Source: Bdellovibrionota bacterium (lineage in GTDB: Bacteria > Bdellovibrionota > Bdellovibrionia > Bdellovibrionales > Bdellovibrionaceae). Taken from it: DNA of 64,000 nt. The translations under genes were made by a program, and so were the position numbers. The notes beneath the pieces were generated by a model. That model did not search any database. It was not told the DNA's origin and saw only the letters and a list, made by a program, of their open reading frames with translations. Below are positions 17,864-26,316 of the stretch, one piece after another. The stretch is from positions 48,719 to 112,718 of the forward strand of contig CAUJGP010000003.1 in NCBI GenBank assembly GCA_963170155.1, read 5' to 3'. Each line of letters starts with the position of its first letter. Position 1 is the first letter of the stretch.

Positions 17864-19121
17864 TAAAAATCAAGAATGTTTTCAAAACGAATTTTTTCTG
17901 ATCGTACCCATTGGTTTGGAAGAAGCTGCAAAACTGGAACTTTTGGAGTGGTGTGGAATCTTGGCTGTAGGATTTGGTTCTGGAGCTTTTGCAAAAAATG
18001 CGAAGGTGGTGAAAGGGGGTGTGACTTTTTCTGTTACATCCTCTTCTGTGGCTTTTTATTTGAATGCTTGTTTGAAAATACCTTCGAGAATTCTCCAGCG
18101 TCTTCATGTTTTTCAAACACGTGAATGGGCTCAGGTGGAAAAAGAACTCAAGATTATTGACTGGAAATTCTTTTTCCCTCAAGGAATTTCCAAATGGGAA
18201 ATTGCAGCCAGTGAATCAAGAATGAATAATGAAAAACATTTGGCGCAGTTTTTAAATGAAAAATTTGAGAATCGTTTTTATAAAATTCAATCATCGGGAA
18301 GTATTGCCTATCTCAGGGTGCACGATAATGTTTTTACGGTGAGTCGAGATACAAGCGGAGAGCACCTTCACTTTCGGGGCTATAGAAAAAAGCAGGGAGA
18401 AGCACCGTTGAGGGAAAATTTGGCTGCATTTCTGTGGTTTTTTCTTTTGAAAAACCATCATCGCTTAGATGTTGAGAGAGCGGTGATTGTGGATCCTTTT
18501 GTTGGATCAGGAACACTGCTGTGTGAGATGTTTCTTTGGAATCAAGTCATTCAAACCCGGTCTTATGATTCTTTTGCTTGGATTCCTCCAGAAGATAAAA
18601 TCAAGTTTCAACAAGGGTTGGAAAGACTGAACCTATGGAAGTTGAATTTGGTTGGTGTGGATATGGATCAAGAGATGTTGAATAAAGCCCAATGTAATTT
18701 TAAGAATATAAAAGCAATGAACAACTGTGTGCGTTTGATCCAAGGTGATTCCACTTGTTTAAATCGGGATGTGGTTCGCTCTATTTCAAAAAGAGTGTCT
18801 GAGGCTTCTCATCTCCCAAAGATGGATTCGGGTTTTTCATTCTCTTCTTCTTCACCTTTATGGTTGATCAGTAATCCTCCTTATGGAGGAAAAGGGCGGA
18901 TCTCCAGCAAAAAATCTTGGAGAGAGCTGTGGCAAAAAGCTTTAGAAACATATCAGCCTCAATGGGCGGTGGCGCTGGGGCCTGAGCGCGAGTGTCGAGA
19001 GAGTGAAATCTTCGGTCAATGGAAATGTATTGAAACTCAACGCTTTCTAAATGGTGGCTTGCGCGTGGCAGCGTCCCTTTGGAAAAAAAATGAGAGCACG
19101 ACTAAGGTAGGACCTTCTTAA
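17853..19121 (+). CDS. THUMP-domain class I RNA methyltransferase (RlmL N-terminal-like)
   Basis: 422 residues from GTG 17853, with GAAGGGA 10 bases upstream. The N-terminal half (about 1-165) fits the ferredoxin-like plus THUMP module that binds RNA (FFLIVPIGLEEAAKLEL, then VSRDTSGEHLHFRGYRKKQG). The C-terminal half is the UPF0020 methyltransferase: DPFVGSGTLLCEM (about 212), LVGVDMDQEML, and the catalytic NPPYGG (about 340). These are the marks of RlmL/TrmN-like enzymes that methylate guanine N2 in 23S rRNA or tRNA using SAM. It is shorter than E. coli RlmL, which is a two-domain fusion. The start overlaps the EF-hand lipoprotein gene by 11 bases, which places a housekeeping RNA modification gene inside the motility-type cluster. 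Confidence 0.88.
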   Translation: MINNKNQECFQNEFFLIVPIGLEEAAKLELLEWCGILAVGFGSGAFAKNAKVVKGGVTFSVTSSSVAFYLNACLKIPSRILQRLHVFQTREWAQVEKELKIIDWKFFFPQGISKWEIAASESRMNNEKHLAQFLNEKFENRFYKIQSSGSIAYLRVHDNVFTVSRDTSGEHLHFRGYRKKQGEAPLRENLAAFLWFFLLKNHHRLDVERAVIVDPFVGSGTLLCEMFLWNQVIQTRSYDSFAWIPPEDKIKFQQGLERLNLWKLNLVGVDMDQEMLNKAQCNFKNIKAMNNCVRLIQGDSTCLNRDVVRSISKRVSEASHLPKMDSGFSFSSSSPLWLISNPPYGGKGRISSKKSWRELWQKALETYQPQWAVALGPERECRESEIFGQWKCIETQRFLNGGLRVAASLWKKNESTTKVGPS

Positions 19122-19225
19122 CTGAAATCTAATAAAATAGATTTTTAGCGAGGAGCCTCTATTCATAAGTCCGGATATTCAAATTAATTTTACAGATTAA
19201 AAAGAAACCATTAGTCTTAAAAAAT

Positions 19226-19996
19226 ATGAATAAATCATGGATGATTTTCAATTTAATATTTTTATCTTTCACTTCTGTGTTCGCACAGAATGTGGGAGTT
19301 CCCGTGAATTCTTCAATCAGCGCTGCTCAAGCGGCAGAAGAGATTGAGGCATTGAACCCAGAAGTTCGTTTGGAAGTCGGTGAGAACGTAAGTAAAATTT
19401 TTCGCGATATGGTTGTTGTGCAGAGAAAAGCGAAGAACAAATCAAAACATTTTTTATTTAATCCTAATTTAGGGATCGATTTCTCCGACGGACCGGCGAG
19501 TCTCTATACCATGAACATGAATTTTGGTTATGCCCTGAATGATTTTTGGGAAGTGTATCTCAATTACGCTCCTGGTTTCATTGTGCAAGAGCGTGGCATC
19601 GTCAATATGTTGAGCAACTTGGAAGTTTATGATTATAACTCAACAGAACGAAGAATCATTAAAATCGATTACGCCAAACCAAAAACTCAGGTGGGTGCCG
19701 AGCTTCTTTGGGCTCCGGCCTATGGGAAAGACAGTTGGGGACCCTACACCATGTTTCGTAGCGATACTTTTTTTAAATTGGGTTTTTATCAAATGGATTT
19801 CCCTGAAATCAATAAAAAGGGATCGCGGTATGCTTTGATGGCAGGAAAAACTTATTTTGCTGCGAAATACTTTAATGTGCGAATTGCCGCCGGATTTCAC
19901 CACATGCAGACTTTTGTGGGTATTACTGAGGAAGAAAAAAAGAAATTTAATACAATTCTTTTTATTGAGGGCGGCTTAGTATTTTACTTTAAGTAG
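19226..19996 (+). CDS. Outer-membrane beta-barrel protein, possible GltA-like component
   Basis: 256 residues with a signal peptide (1-20, cleavage SVFA-QN). Residues 25-65 are charged and helical (AAEEIEALNPEVRLEVGENV); the rest is a small barrel with strands such as FGYALNDFWEVYLNYAPGF and RYALMAGKTYFAAKY, ending EGGLVFYFK. It lies 9 bases before the TolQ-like gene, clearly in its operon. In Myxococcus the barrels GltA/GltB sit next to the TPR protein gene gltC, and here the order barrel - TolQ/TolR/TolR - TPR protein is similar. No SD is visible before the ATG. Confidence 0.68.
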   Translation: MNKSWMIFNLIFLSFTSVFAQNVGVPVNSSISAAQAAEEIEALNPEVRLEVGENVSKIFRDMVVVQRKAKNKSKHFLFNPNLGIDFSDGPASLYTMNMNFGYALNDFWEVYLNYAPGFIVQERGIVNMLSNLEVYDYNSTERRIIKIDYAKPKTQVGAELLWAPAYGKDSWGPYTMFRSDTFFKLGFYQMDFPEINKKGSRYALMAGKTYFAAKYFNVRIAAGFHHMQTFVGITEEEKKKFNTILFIEGGLVFYFK

Positions 19997-20005
19997 GAGG
20001 AAGTA

Positions 20006-20647
20006 ATGTCAAGTTTAGAGGTTCTATTAAGAGAAGGTGGTATAACGGCTTGGATTATTCTTCTGGCTGGGATTCTGCTTGTCGTAGTTACTGTCGAAAG
20101 ATTTTATGTCCTGTATTACAAATACTCCATTGATGTGGATCAAGCGATTCAAAAAATACAAAGTTTTATTTTGAAGAAGTCATACACGGATGCTTTGCAG
20201 GTTTGTAATACTGTGACGGATTCACCTGAGTTAAATGTAGCGAAGTCAGGGTTGTTGGCTGCTGAGCATGGAAGAGAAGCGATGCGCTCTGCTCTTGGAG
20301 GCTCTGTTCTTGAGGTCACTAAAAAATGCGAAAAAAGAATTCCCATCATTGCTTTGATTGCCGGGATTTCAACTCTATTGGGTCTTTTGGGTACGATCTC
20401 TGGACTGATTAAAACCTTCCAAGCTCTTGCTGAAGCTGATCCATCCAAAAAAGGAGAAATTTTAGGTTTGGGTATTTCAGAAGCGATGTATGCGACGGCG
20501 GCGGGCTTGATTTTGGGGATTACAGCAATGGTGATTCACTCTCTCTGTGTTTCTAAAGGGGAAGAGATTGTCGCTAACGCTCAAGATCTTGGTTATAAAT
20601 TAGTGACCTGGGTTGAGCAGTCGGAAAGAGGCGTGGTCAATGAATGA
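20006..20647 (+). CDS. MotA/TolQ/ExbB-family proton channel subunit (AglR-like)
   Basis: 213 residues. It has three membrane segments in TolQ order: about 12-33, about 113-142 (LIAGISTLLGLLGTISGLI) and about 158-180 (GISEAMYATAAGLILGI), with a cytoplasmic loop in between. The paired segments contain the conserved Thr/Gly-rich packing residues of the family. AGGAGG lies before the ATG. Two TolR/ExbD-like genes follow directly, the first overlapping by 8 bases. One TolQ with two TolRs followed by TPR proteins is the arrangement of AglR-AglQ-AglS, the proton-driven motor of Myxococcus gliding; ordinary Tol-Pal would have a single TolR plus TolA, TolB and Pal, which are absent here. Confidence 0.88.
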   Translation: MSSLEVLLREGGITAWIILLAGILLVVVTVERFYVLYYKYSIDVDQAIQKIQSFILKKSYTDALQVCNTVTDSPELNVAKSGLLAAEHGREAMRSALGGSVLEVTKKCEKRIPIIALIAGISTLLGLLGTISGLIKTFQALAEADPSKKGEILGLGISEAMYATAAGLILGITAMVIHSLCVSKGEEIVANAQDLGYKLVTWVEQSERGVVNE

Positions 20648-21155
20648 TTTTGGATTTTTTCCAAAAAAAGAGAAAACATCAATTGAAGAGTTAAACGTAG
20701 TTCCTATTTTGGACATGTTTGTAGCTATTGTGTTTTTTCTTTTGCTTTCAGTATCTATGATTGGGATGACTAAGATTGTTCTTCCTCCATCATCAACAGT
20801 TTCTATTGAATCAAACTCGACGAAAGTCCCTTTGAATCCCAAACTCCTGGTTTTAGCGACGAATGGGGAAGCCAATGATATTAAAGTCATCCTGAAGTGG
20901 GAAGGAGCAAGCCCAGGTTCTCAGACCATCGAGTTCAAAGATGATATTTTCAGCAATCAGAAAAAAGCTATTCAAGAAATTAATGAAATGATCAAAAAGT
21001 TTAAAGAGCAATTTCCGGAGGAAAAAACAATTCAAATCAGTATGCAGTCAAAGATTCCCTATCAGTGGTTGATTTCAACGATGGATGGAGTCCGAGAGAT
21101 TTTATCTGACATGGTACTAAACTCGTATAGTTTAGCAGATTCGATGAGGGAGTAA
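20640..21155 (+). CDS. ExbD/TolR-family protein (AglQ-like)
   Basis: 171 residues from ATG 20640, which overlaps the TolQ-like gene by 8 bases and has AAGAGG upstream. The longer frame from 20613 has no useful SD. One N-terminal membrane segment (about 17-38) contains the channel Asp in VVPILDMFVAIVFF, the residue that is protonated in ExbD/TolR/AglQ. The periplasmic part ends in a TolR-like region (KTIQISMQSKIPYQWLISTMDG). It forms the channel with the preceding TolQ-like protein and the next TolR-like protein. Confidence 0.87.
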   Translation: MNDFGFFPKKEKTSIEELNVVPILDMFVAIVFFLLLSVSMIGMTKIVLPPSSTVSIESNSTKVPLNPKLLVLATNGEANDIKVILKWEGASPGSQTIEFKDDIFSNQKKAIQEINEMIKKFKEQFPEEKTIQISMQSKIPYQWLISTMDGVREILSDMVLNSYSLADSMRE

Positions 21156-21157
21156 AT

Positions 21158-21625
21158 ATGAGTTCATCAGTGGGTGGTGGTAAAAAAAGTAAAATCATTG
21201 TACTGAATTTAACGTCTCTCATTGATATTTGTGCGATTTTGATTATTTTTTTAGTGATGGGCGCGGTTATAGGTCAAGAAGATATTAGTGTTCCACCCGG
21301 GTTTCAGTTTCCAAAGAGCGCCAATAAAGAAATTTTAGAGAATGCTCCTCAGGTGGTTGTTTTTAAAGATGAAGTTGAAATTCGATTTTTAGGAAAAAAG
21401 ATTCCTTTGAGTCTTATCCAGGGTGATGATGAAACGCAAAAGGGGCAACTGGCTGGTGAGATTAAAGAGTATATTGAAGAGATCCCCGCGAAAGTGAAAT
21501 CATCCGGAGTATTATTGAATTTAGTCGCTGATGGTCATGTTCCTTATAATATCATATTTGATACCAGCAAGTTTTTTAGAGAAAGCGGTTTTCAGAGTAT
21601 TTTATTTGTAGCAGAGGGGCATTAA
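21158..21625 (+). CDS. ExbD/TolR-family protein (AglS-like)
   Basis: 155 residues, 2 bases after the preceding stop, with GAGGGAG upstream. The membrane segment (about 15-38) keeps the channel Asp in TSLIDICAILIIFLVMG. The periplasmic tail ends with a TolR-like strand-helix (LLNLVADGHVPYNIIFDTSK). Two different TolR paralogues both carrying the Asp suggests a hetero-oligomeric stator, as in AglR/Q/S. Confidence 0.87.
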   Translation: MSSSVGGGKKSKIIVLNLTSLIDICAILIIFLVMGAVIGQEDISVPPGFQFPKSANKEILENAPQVVVFKDEVEIRFLGKKIPLSLIQGDDETQKGQLAGEIKEYIEEIPAKVKSSGVLLNLVADGHVPYNIIFDTSKFFRESGFQSILFVAEGH

Positions 21626-21648
21626 TACGGCAAAGGAGGGCCAAGAGC

Positions 21649-22872
21649 ATGCAGAGATACATACGAATGCATTGGGTCATCCTTGCAAGCGCTTTACTAA
21701 TGGTGTTTGGTTCCATTGGAGAAGCTCAACAAAAAAAAGTTGTAAAAAGGTCAGTCGCTTCGAAGAGAGCAAGCAAGGGAAATCTTAAGGATTTATTGGA
21801 CCATTTTCAAACAAATGCGAAGGCTTATGATTCTCTTTCTCTGAGAATACTCATCAAAAAAATTGCTAAAAACCCGCTAACATTTCGCCAGTGGAGTGAG
21901 ATTCGAAGGTATCTGCTCTTTAATCCACAAGTCGGTTACGATATCATTTATAAATGGGAAAGAATTCGCCCTGCGACGCCAAAAGAAGGACCTCAAGAAT
22001 CCTCAATCAATCAATCAATCGATCGTGCGGATCAGTTGATGATTTCGGAGAAGTTCAACGAAGCTTTTAAGATGTATCAAGAAGTGGCTCTTTTTTTAAA
22101 AGGCGAAATTAGAAAAGGCCGTCGTGAAAACTTACTTCTTTATTTCGTAACACTTCATTCAATGGGAAGAGCTTTATTTGGGGCTGAACGATACAAAGAG
22201 GCTTTGGAGGTTTATCGTTGGATTCCTAGAAATTATCCAAGGCTTCGGCAGGTAACCTTTGAAAGAATGTGGACGGCTTTTCGTGCGGGTCGCATTGATT
22301 TGGCTTTGGGAGCGATTGCTTCTCAGGAATCTTCGTATTTTTCAAATTATCTAGAGCCAGAAAGTTATTTGATAAAAGCGTATATTTTCAAAAAACTCTG
22401 TCGTGACAATGATTTAAAGGATTTGCAAAAAATAATTACAGAATTAAAAACAAAAATAGAAAAGGGAGATCGCAAATTCTTCAGAGAATGGGCTCGCTCA
22501 GATATCGAGCTGCTTTCTTTGTCTCAACTTATAGTTTTGAAGCCTGAGTCAGACACTTCATCAGAAGTTAGCAAAGCAGAACGAGAACAAGAGTTACAGG
22601 GGATTCGTAAAATTTTATTTAGAAAATATGAGTTGGATCTTGTAAGGCTTCAAAGGGATTTAACAAAAATTTTGGCATTTTCCAATATAGCGTTAGGCTC
22701 CAAGGATTTTTCATTTGTTAAACACGAGTCTATTGACCACTCGAAATTAATGGAACAGGGCAACGAAGTATGGGCAGTGAACGATGCCGAGGATTGGGTT
22801 GATGAAATAGGTGGTCATTTATTTATAGGGGATAGTTTATGTGTAGACAAAACTGCGCCAAAGGCAAAATAA
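21649..22872 (+). CDS. Periplasmic TPR-like protein (GltC-like position)
   Basis: 407 residues with a signal peptide (about 1-26, cleavage GEA-QQ). Behind it comes a very basic stretch (KKVVKRSVASKRASKG), then helical repeats with TPR features (ADQLMISEKFNEAFKMYQEV, GAERYKEALEVYRWI). AAAGGAGGG precedes the ATG. It overlaps the next gene by 34 bases, so translation is coupled. In Myxococcus, GltC is a periplasmic TPR protein of the Agl/Glt complex; position and repeat type agree, but orthology needs a profile search. A (TCAA)4.5 tetranucleotide tract lies in the coding region at 22003-22020. Confidence 0.7.
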   Translation: MQRYIRMHWVILASALLMVFGSIGEAQQKKVVKRSVASKRASKGNLKDLLDHFQTNAKAYDSLSLRILIKKIAKNPLTFRQWSEIRRYLLFNPQVGYDIIYKWERIRPATPKEGPQESSINQSIDRADQLMISEKFNEAFKMYQEVALFLKGEIRKGRRENLLLYFVTLHSMGRALFGAERYKEALEVYRWIPRNYPRLRQVTFERMWTAFRAGRIDLALGAIASQESSYFSNYLEPESYLIKAYIFKKLCRDNDLKDLQKIITELKTKIEKGDRKFFREWARSDIELLSLSQLIVLKPESDTSSEVSKAEREQELQGIRKILFRKYELDLVRLQRDLTKILAFSNIALGSKDFSFVKHESIDHSKLMEQGNEVWAVNDAEDWVDEIGGHLFIGDSLCVDKTAPKAK

Positions 22873-25800
22873 AAATTAAACTGTTCTCTCTTTCTATTTT
22901 CAGTGCTGTGATTGTTTCTTCTGCTATCTTTTTAGCTCAAGAGGTTTCCATAGCAGCGAGCCCCGCAAAAGAAAAGAAGAGCTTGGTTCCACCAAAAACC
23001 TCTAAGGATAAAAAGAAAAAAAAGTACACGGATTCTTTCTTTGCTACGAGTAATGAAACAAGAGAGAAAACAGAAAAAGAATTGCATTTGGTTTTGTCGG
23101 GTTTGAACGCTTTAATACCTATAGAAAGATCTCCAGAAAAAAAGAGTGATTTACTTTTGTCTAAAGCCGTGACCTTGCTGTCTTTAGGGAAAAAATATTA
23201 TCTTAATGATAAGCTGCCGTCGGCTAAAACTAAAAAAGAAAACTTTCTTAAGAATGCCATGAAGGCAGCCAATGAGGCTAGCAGCCACCCTCAAACTAAA
23301 AATTCATTGAAGGCGAGAGCTTTGCACGTCTATGGAATGTCCGCTCTTTACATGGATAACGAAGTGAAATCTGTGAGTTACTTTGAGCAATCCATTAAAT
23401 TGGATCCTATGTCCAAAATAACGCCTCGACTTTCTGTATTTATAGGAGAGTATTATTTCGATACGGAAAGATTTGAACAAGCGCTCCCTTATTACTCTCA
23501 ATTTTTTAATCGTTTAACACTGGAAGAAAAAGCACTCTCTCTCTATAAGTCAGCGTGGTGTTTTCTGGCTTTGAAGCAGTTTGAAAATGCAGAGAAATCG
23601 TTTTTGAAAATTTTAGGAAAAAAATGGGCCGGTGATTTTGGAGTGGATGCCATTCGGGATTTAGCTCAGACGGTGACGGCTTATAAAACAGAATCAGAAA
23701 TCATTCAATTTGGAACGCAAAATTTATCGGGTAATTCCTCAGAAATTTTGGCCGACTTTTACACGAATTGCTATTTGATCCTGCTTCGTCAAAGTGGAAA
23801 TGCGGATCGAACCGTTTTATATGACGAAATTTTAAGATTAGAAAAGCGACCGGAAAAAAGAGTTTCTCTTGCGATTAAAAAGCTTTCGGCTCATCAAAAA
23901 GGTTATGCGTCTCATCAGGTCCACAAGGATCTCATGGAAATAGAGTCTTTGATCGCTCAAACAAAACTGAAACCGGATACGGATTTATTTCGTACTTTTG
24001 GAACAGAGTTAGAAACAGAACTCAAGAGATCCATTTCTGCTTATGTGGATACAATTGCAAAAAAAGTAAAGACACCAGAGACCTTTAGTGATGTGGATAT
24101 TGCCACTAAGTTGCAAAGATTCCTTTGGTTTCATGTGACTTGGTTTCCTACGTCTCCTAGTTTGCCTCAAACTTATATGTTGGCCATGGATAATTGCTCT
24201 TATTTAAAAGATGCCGATTGTTCTTTACGTATTGGTCGTTTGATTCTTCGGCAAGAATCGCTTAAAAATGTTTGGCCCCGAGCACGAGTGGAAATTATCG
24301 TTGCCCTGGAAACTCTCTCCAAGAGAGATCCTAAATACCAAGTCGAATTTGTCAATGAATTGAAGTTATTCGCAGATACTCAATTGAAGGCAAAAGACTG
24401 GGTTCCATTCACCAAAAAATTAACATCTATTTATATGGGCGAAAAGAAATTTGCTGAGGCGGAGCCTTACCTCATCAAAATTTTGCAGGTCGAAAACACG
24501 CCTGAAAACCTGTATAGAAAAATATTTTGTCAGTTTAATCAGAATAAATTCTTAGAAGTTGTTGGTCACCTTCCTCAAATGCCAAAAGAAGGTGCATTCC
24601 ATGCGGAAATTAAATCTTTAATCCGGGAGTCAAGTCTCAGTTTGGCCAAAGAATCGAGTGATAAAAACAATTTTGAAAGCTATGAAAAATACATCTTTCA
24701 ATTTTTAAATTTACAACCGGATCCGGCTAAGGCGGATTTGGTTAAATCTGATTATTTGAGTAAATTACTTGAGAGAAAATCATACGATAAAGTCATATCC
24801 TTTTTTTCCAAGGTTGAGCCTGATAAAAAATTCAATGGGGTTTTGCAGAAACCAATGGAGCTTTTGCTTGTGAATCTGTTCGCATTGAATCGCTTTGTTG
24901 AGGCTAAAAAGGTATTGGCACAAGGGTCTGCTTTTGGCCAATACCGTTCGTTTGATTATTTTTGGGTGCGCGTGCTGCTATCTGAAAATGAATCCTTACC
25001 TGAAAAAGAATTAAAATTATTAGCTTCTACCAATGCTGCTGTGAGATTGGGTATTTTATCTCTGGCTTCGGTTTCAAATTCAAAATTTGTAAATGATTAT
25101 TTTCGCACAATGGCCCCTATTGATGACAAAGAGAGGCGTGTTTGGTTGTTGAGCCGACAAATGAGAGAGGGAGAAAAGACCATTCCATTGACGCCTTCGG
25201 AACTCAATTTATTGGGAAAAGTGGCAAGCTCTGATGTTCTGCCCGCTGGTTCTTTCAAATCGGATAAATTAATAAAAATGATTGAGTTTCCTCAGCCTAG
25301 TTGGAGTCAAGAACGTTTGTCTAAAATCACGCCGGATGCCATGGAACGGGTGAAGTCAGTTCGTAGGCAACTGATCAGAGATTTAAAAGATCAGAGATTT
25401 GATGTTCAAAAGAGATTAATTACGAACGGAATTAATGTTGAAAAAAGAATGGCGTGGTTTTTCGACGAATCCCCAGTGCCTGAAGGTTTATCGGCGAATG
25501 AACTCAAGGAGTATAAAGAACAGATTAATAGTTTTGCTCAAGATTATTATCAACAGATCGATGAGTATCAAAAGCTATTGTCCCTTATTCTCTCTAAGGA
25601 GAATGAATTTCTTGCTCAAAAGCTTTGGGTTCCTAAAAATCTATCTCTTTGGAAACGTCCGAAATCAAAAGATTTAGACGTTGTAGATTCTGAAATTTCT
25701 AAACGCATGTATTTGCGATCTTTGATTGTTTTGGAAAGCTTAAAAGATTTAAATCGAATTTCGGCTGAGGATCACTATCGTTGGAGAAGTTTTACCATTT

Positions 25801-25949
25801 TACATCAATTTCCTCATGATTTTGCATCTAACTATCTCCAGGATGAACTAGCGGTATACAAACAAGTCGCGATTTTGACGGATTGGAGTAAGCTTGTTGG
25901 AATTCCTTTGAATCTCCGATCGACGGCTTCAGATAAGGAGATTCACTAA
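22839..25949 (+). CDS. Very large exported helical-repeat protein (GltD/GltE-like position)
   Basis: 1036 residues. The N-terminus has a signal-like hydrophobic segment (about 14-36) and then a Lys-rich linker (KSLVPPKTSKDKKKKKY). The rest is alpha-helical with TPR-like pairs, for example ALHVYGMSALYMDNEVKSV, ALPYYSQFFNRLTLEEKALS and LKQFENAEKSFLKILG around residues 165-265, and AEPYLIKILQVENTPENLYR further on. No catalytic motif is seen. It starts inside the upstream TPR gene (34-base overlap) and its stop shares a base with the next start, so it sits deep in the operon. AgnA/GltD and AglT/GltE of Myxococcus are large periplasmic or outer-membrane-associated TPR proteins, so a scaffold role in a trans-envelope complex is the most likely reading. 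Confidence 0.68.
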   Translation: MCRQNCAKGKIKIKLFSLSIFSAVIVSSAIFLAQEVSIAASPAKEKKSLVPPKTSKDKKKKKYTDSFFATSNETREKTEKELHLVLSGLNALIPIERSPEKKSDLLLSKAVTLLSLGKKYYLNDKLPSAKTKKENFLKNAMKAANEASSHPQTKNSLKARALHVYGMSALYMDNEVKSVSYFEQSIKLDPMSKITPRLSVFIGEYYFDTERFEQALPYYSQFFNRLTLEEKALSLYKSAWCFLALKQFENAEKSFLKILGKKWAGDFGVDAIRDLAQTVTAYKTESEIIQFGTQNLSGNSSEILADFYTNCYLILLRQSGNADRTVLYDEILRLEKRPEKRVSLAIKKLSAHQKGYASHQVHKDLMEIESLIAQTKLKPDTDLFRTFGTELETELKRSISAYVDTIAKKVKTPETFSDVDIATKLQRFLWFHVTWFPTSPSLPQTYMLAMDNCSYLKDADCSLRIGRLILRQESLKNVWPRARVEIIVALETLSKRDPKYQVEFVNELKLFADTQLKAKDWVPFTKKLTSIYMGEKKFAEAEPYLIKILQVENTPENLYRKIFCQFNQNKFLEVVGHLPQMPKEGAFHAEIKSLIRESSLSLAKESSDKNNFESYEKYIFQFLNLQPDPAKADLVKSDYLSKLLERKSYDKVISFFSKVEPDKKFNGVLQKPMELLLVNLFALNRFVEAKKVLAQGSAFGQYRSFDYFWVRVLLSENESLPEKELKLLASTNAAVRLGILSLASVSNSKFVNDYFRTMAPIDDKERRVWLLSRQMREGEKTIPLTPSELNLLGKVASSDVLPAGSFKSDKLIKMIEFPQPSWSQERLSKITPDAMERVKSVRRQLIRDLKDQRFDVQKRLITNGINVEKRMAWFFDESPVPEGLSANELKEYKEQINSFAQDYYQQIDEYQKLLSLILSKENEFLAQKLWVPKNLSLWKRPKSKDLDVVDSEISKRMYLRSLIVLESLKDLNRISAEDHYRWRSFTILHQFPHDFASNYLQDELAVYKQVAILTDWSKLVGIPLNLRSTASDKEIH

Positions 25950-26230
25950 TGGTAAAACAAAATTTTTACGCAAGAACTATAATGATAGTGATCACTTTAT
26001 TGTTTTCTGTGTGGGGGTTTTCTCAAACGGATAATAAAAAAGGAAAATCCACGAATGTTTTAGACTTTGAGGCCGATGTGATTGAAGGAGAAAGAACAGC
26101 TCCCAGTATTTTGATTCAAATGGATCTTCAATCTCCGAATCTGGATACTTTGGTTTTTCAAAGAAAAAACTTTAATGATTTTCATTCTATTGACATGAAG
26201 AGAAGACCTAAATTTAGAGGCAATAATTAG
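25949..26230 (+). CDS. Small exported protein of the gliding-type cluster, unknown
   Basis: 93 residues. The ATG overlaps the previous stop by one base and has AAGGAG 8 bases upstream. A signal peptide (about 1-27, cleavage near GFSQ) leaves a ~65-residue mature protein containing VLDFEADVIEGERTAPS and ending in basic residues. It has no cysteine and no membrane segment after cleavage. It is tightly coupled to the TPR genes, so a small accessory subunit of the envelope complex is likely. A link to the small Myxococcus protein CglF is conceivable from size and context only. Confidence 0.65.
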   Translation: MVKQNFYARTIMIVITLLFSVWGFSQTDNKKGKSTNVLDFEADVIEGERTAPSILIQMDLQSPNLDTLVFQRKNFNDFHSIDMKRRPKFRGNN

Positions 26231-26238
26231 TGCTTGAG

Positions 26239-26272
26239 TTGAATTTTTTTTAGAAGTTCTATGTTTTATAAT
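26239..26272 (+). promoter_or_regulatory. Possible promoter before the FHA-TonB gene
   Basis: A perfect TATAAT lies at 26267-26272, 45 bases before the GTG start. The best -35-like element, TTGAAT (26239-26244), is 22 bases away, which is too far for a standard sigma-70 promoter, so only the -10 is convincing. Confidence 0.3.
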
Positions 26273-26316
26273 GTTTGGATTTTGTACCCATTTTACTATA
26301 AAGGAAGTTGTTTGCC

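Noticed and set aside
19125..19147. AAATCTA/TAGATTT hairpin after the methyltransferase gene
   Set aside because: Seven AT-rich pairs with a three-T tail; too weak to call a terminator in such AT-rich DNA, and the operon may continue through it.
20006..21625. Reading the TolQ-TolR-TolR genes as the Tol-Pal or ExbBD-TonB system
   Set aside because: There are two TolR paralogues, and TolA, TolB, Pal or a TonB-dependent receptor are missing; TPR proteins and an FHA-TonB protein follow instead.
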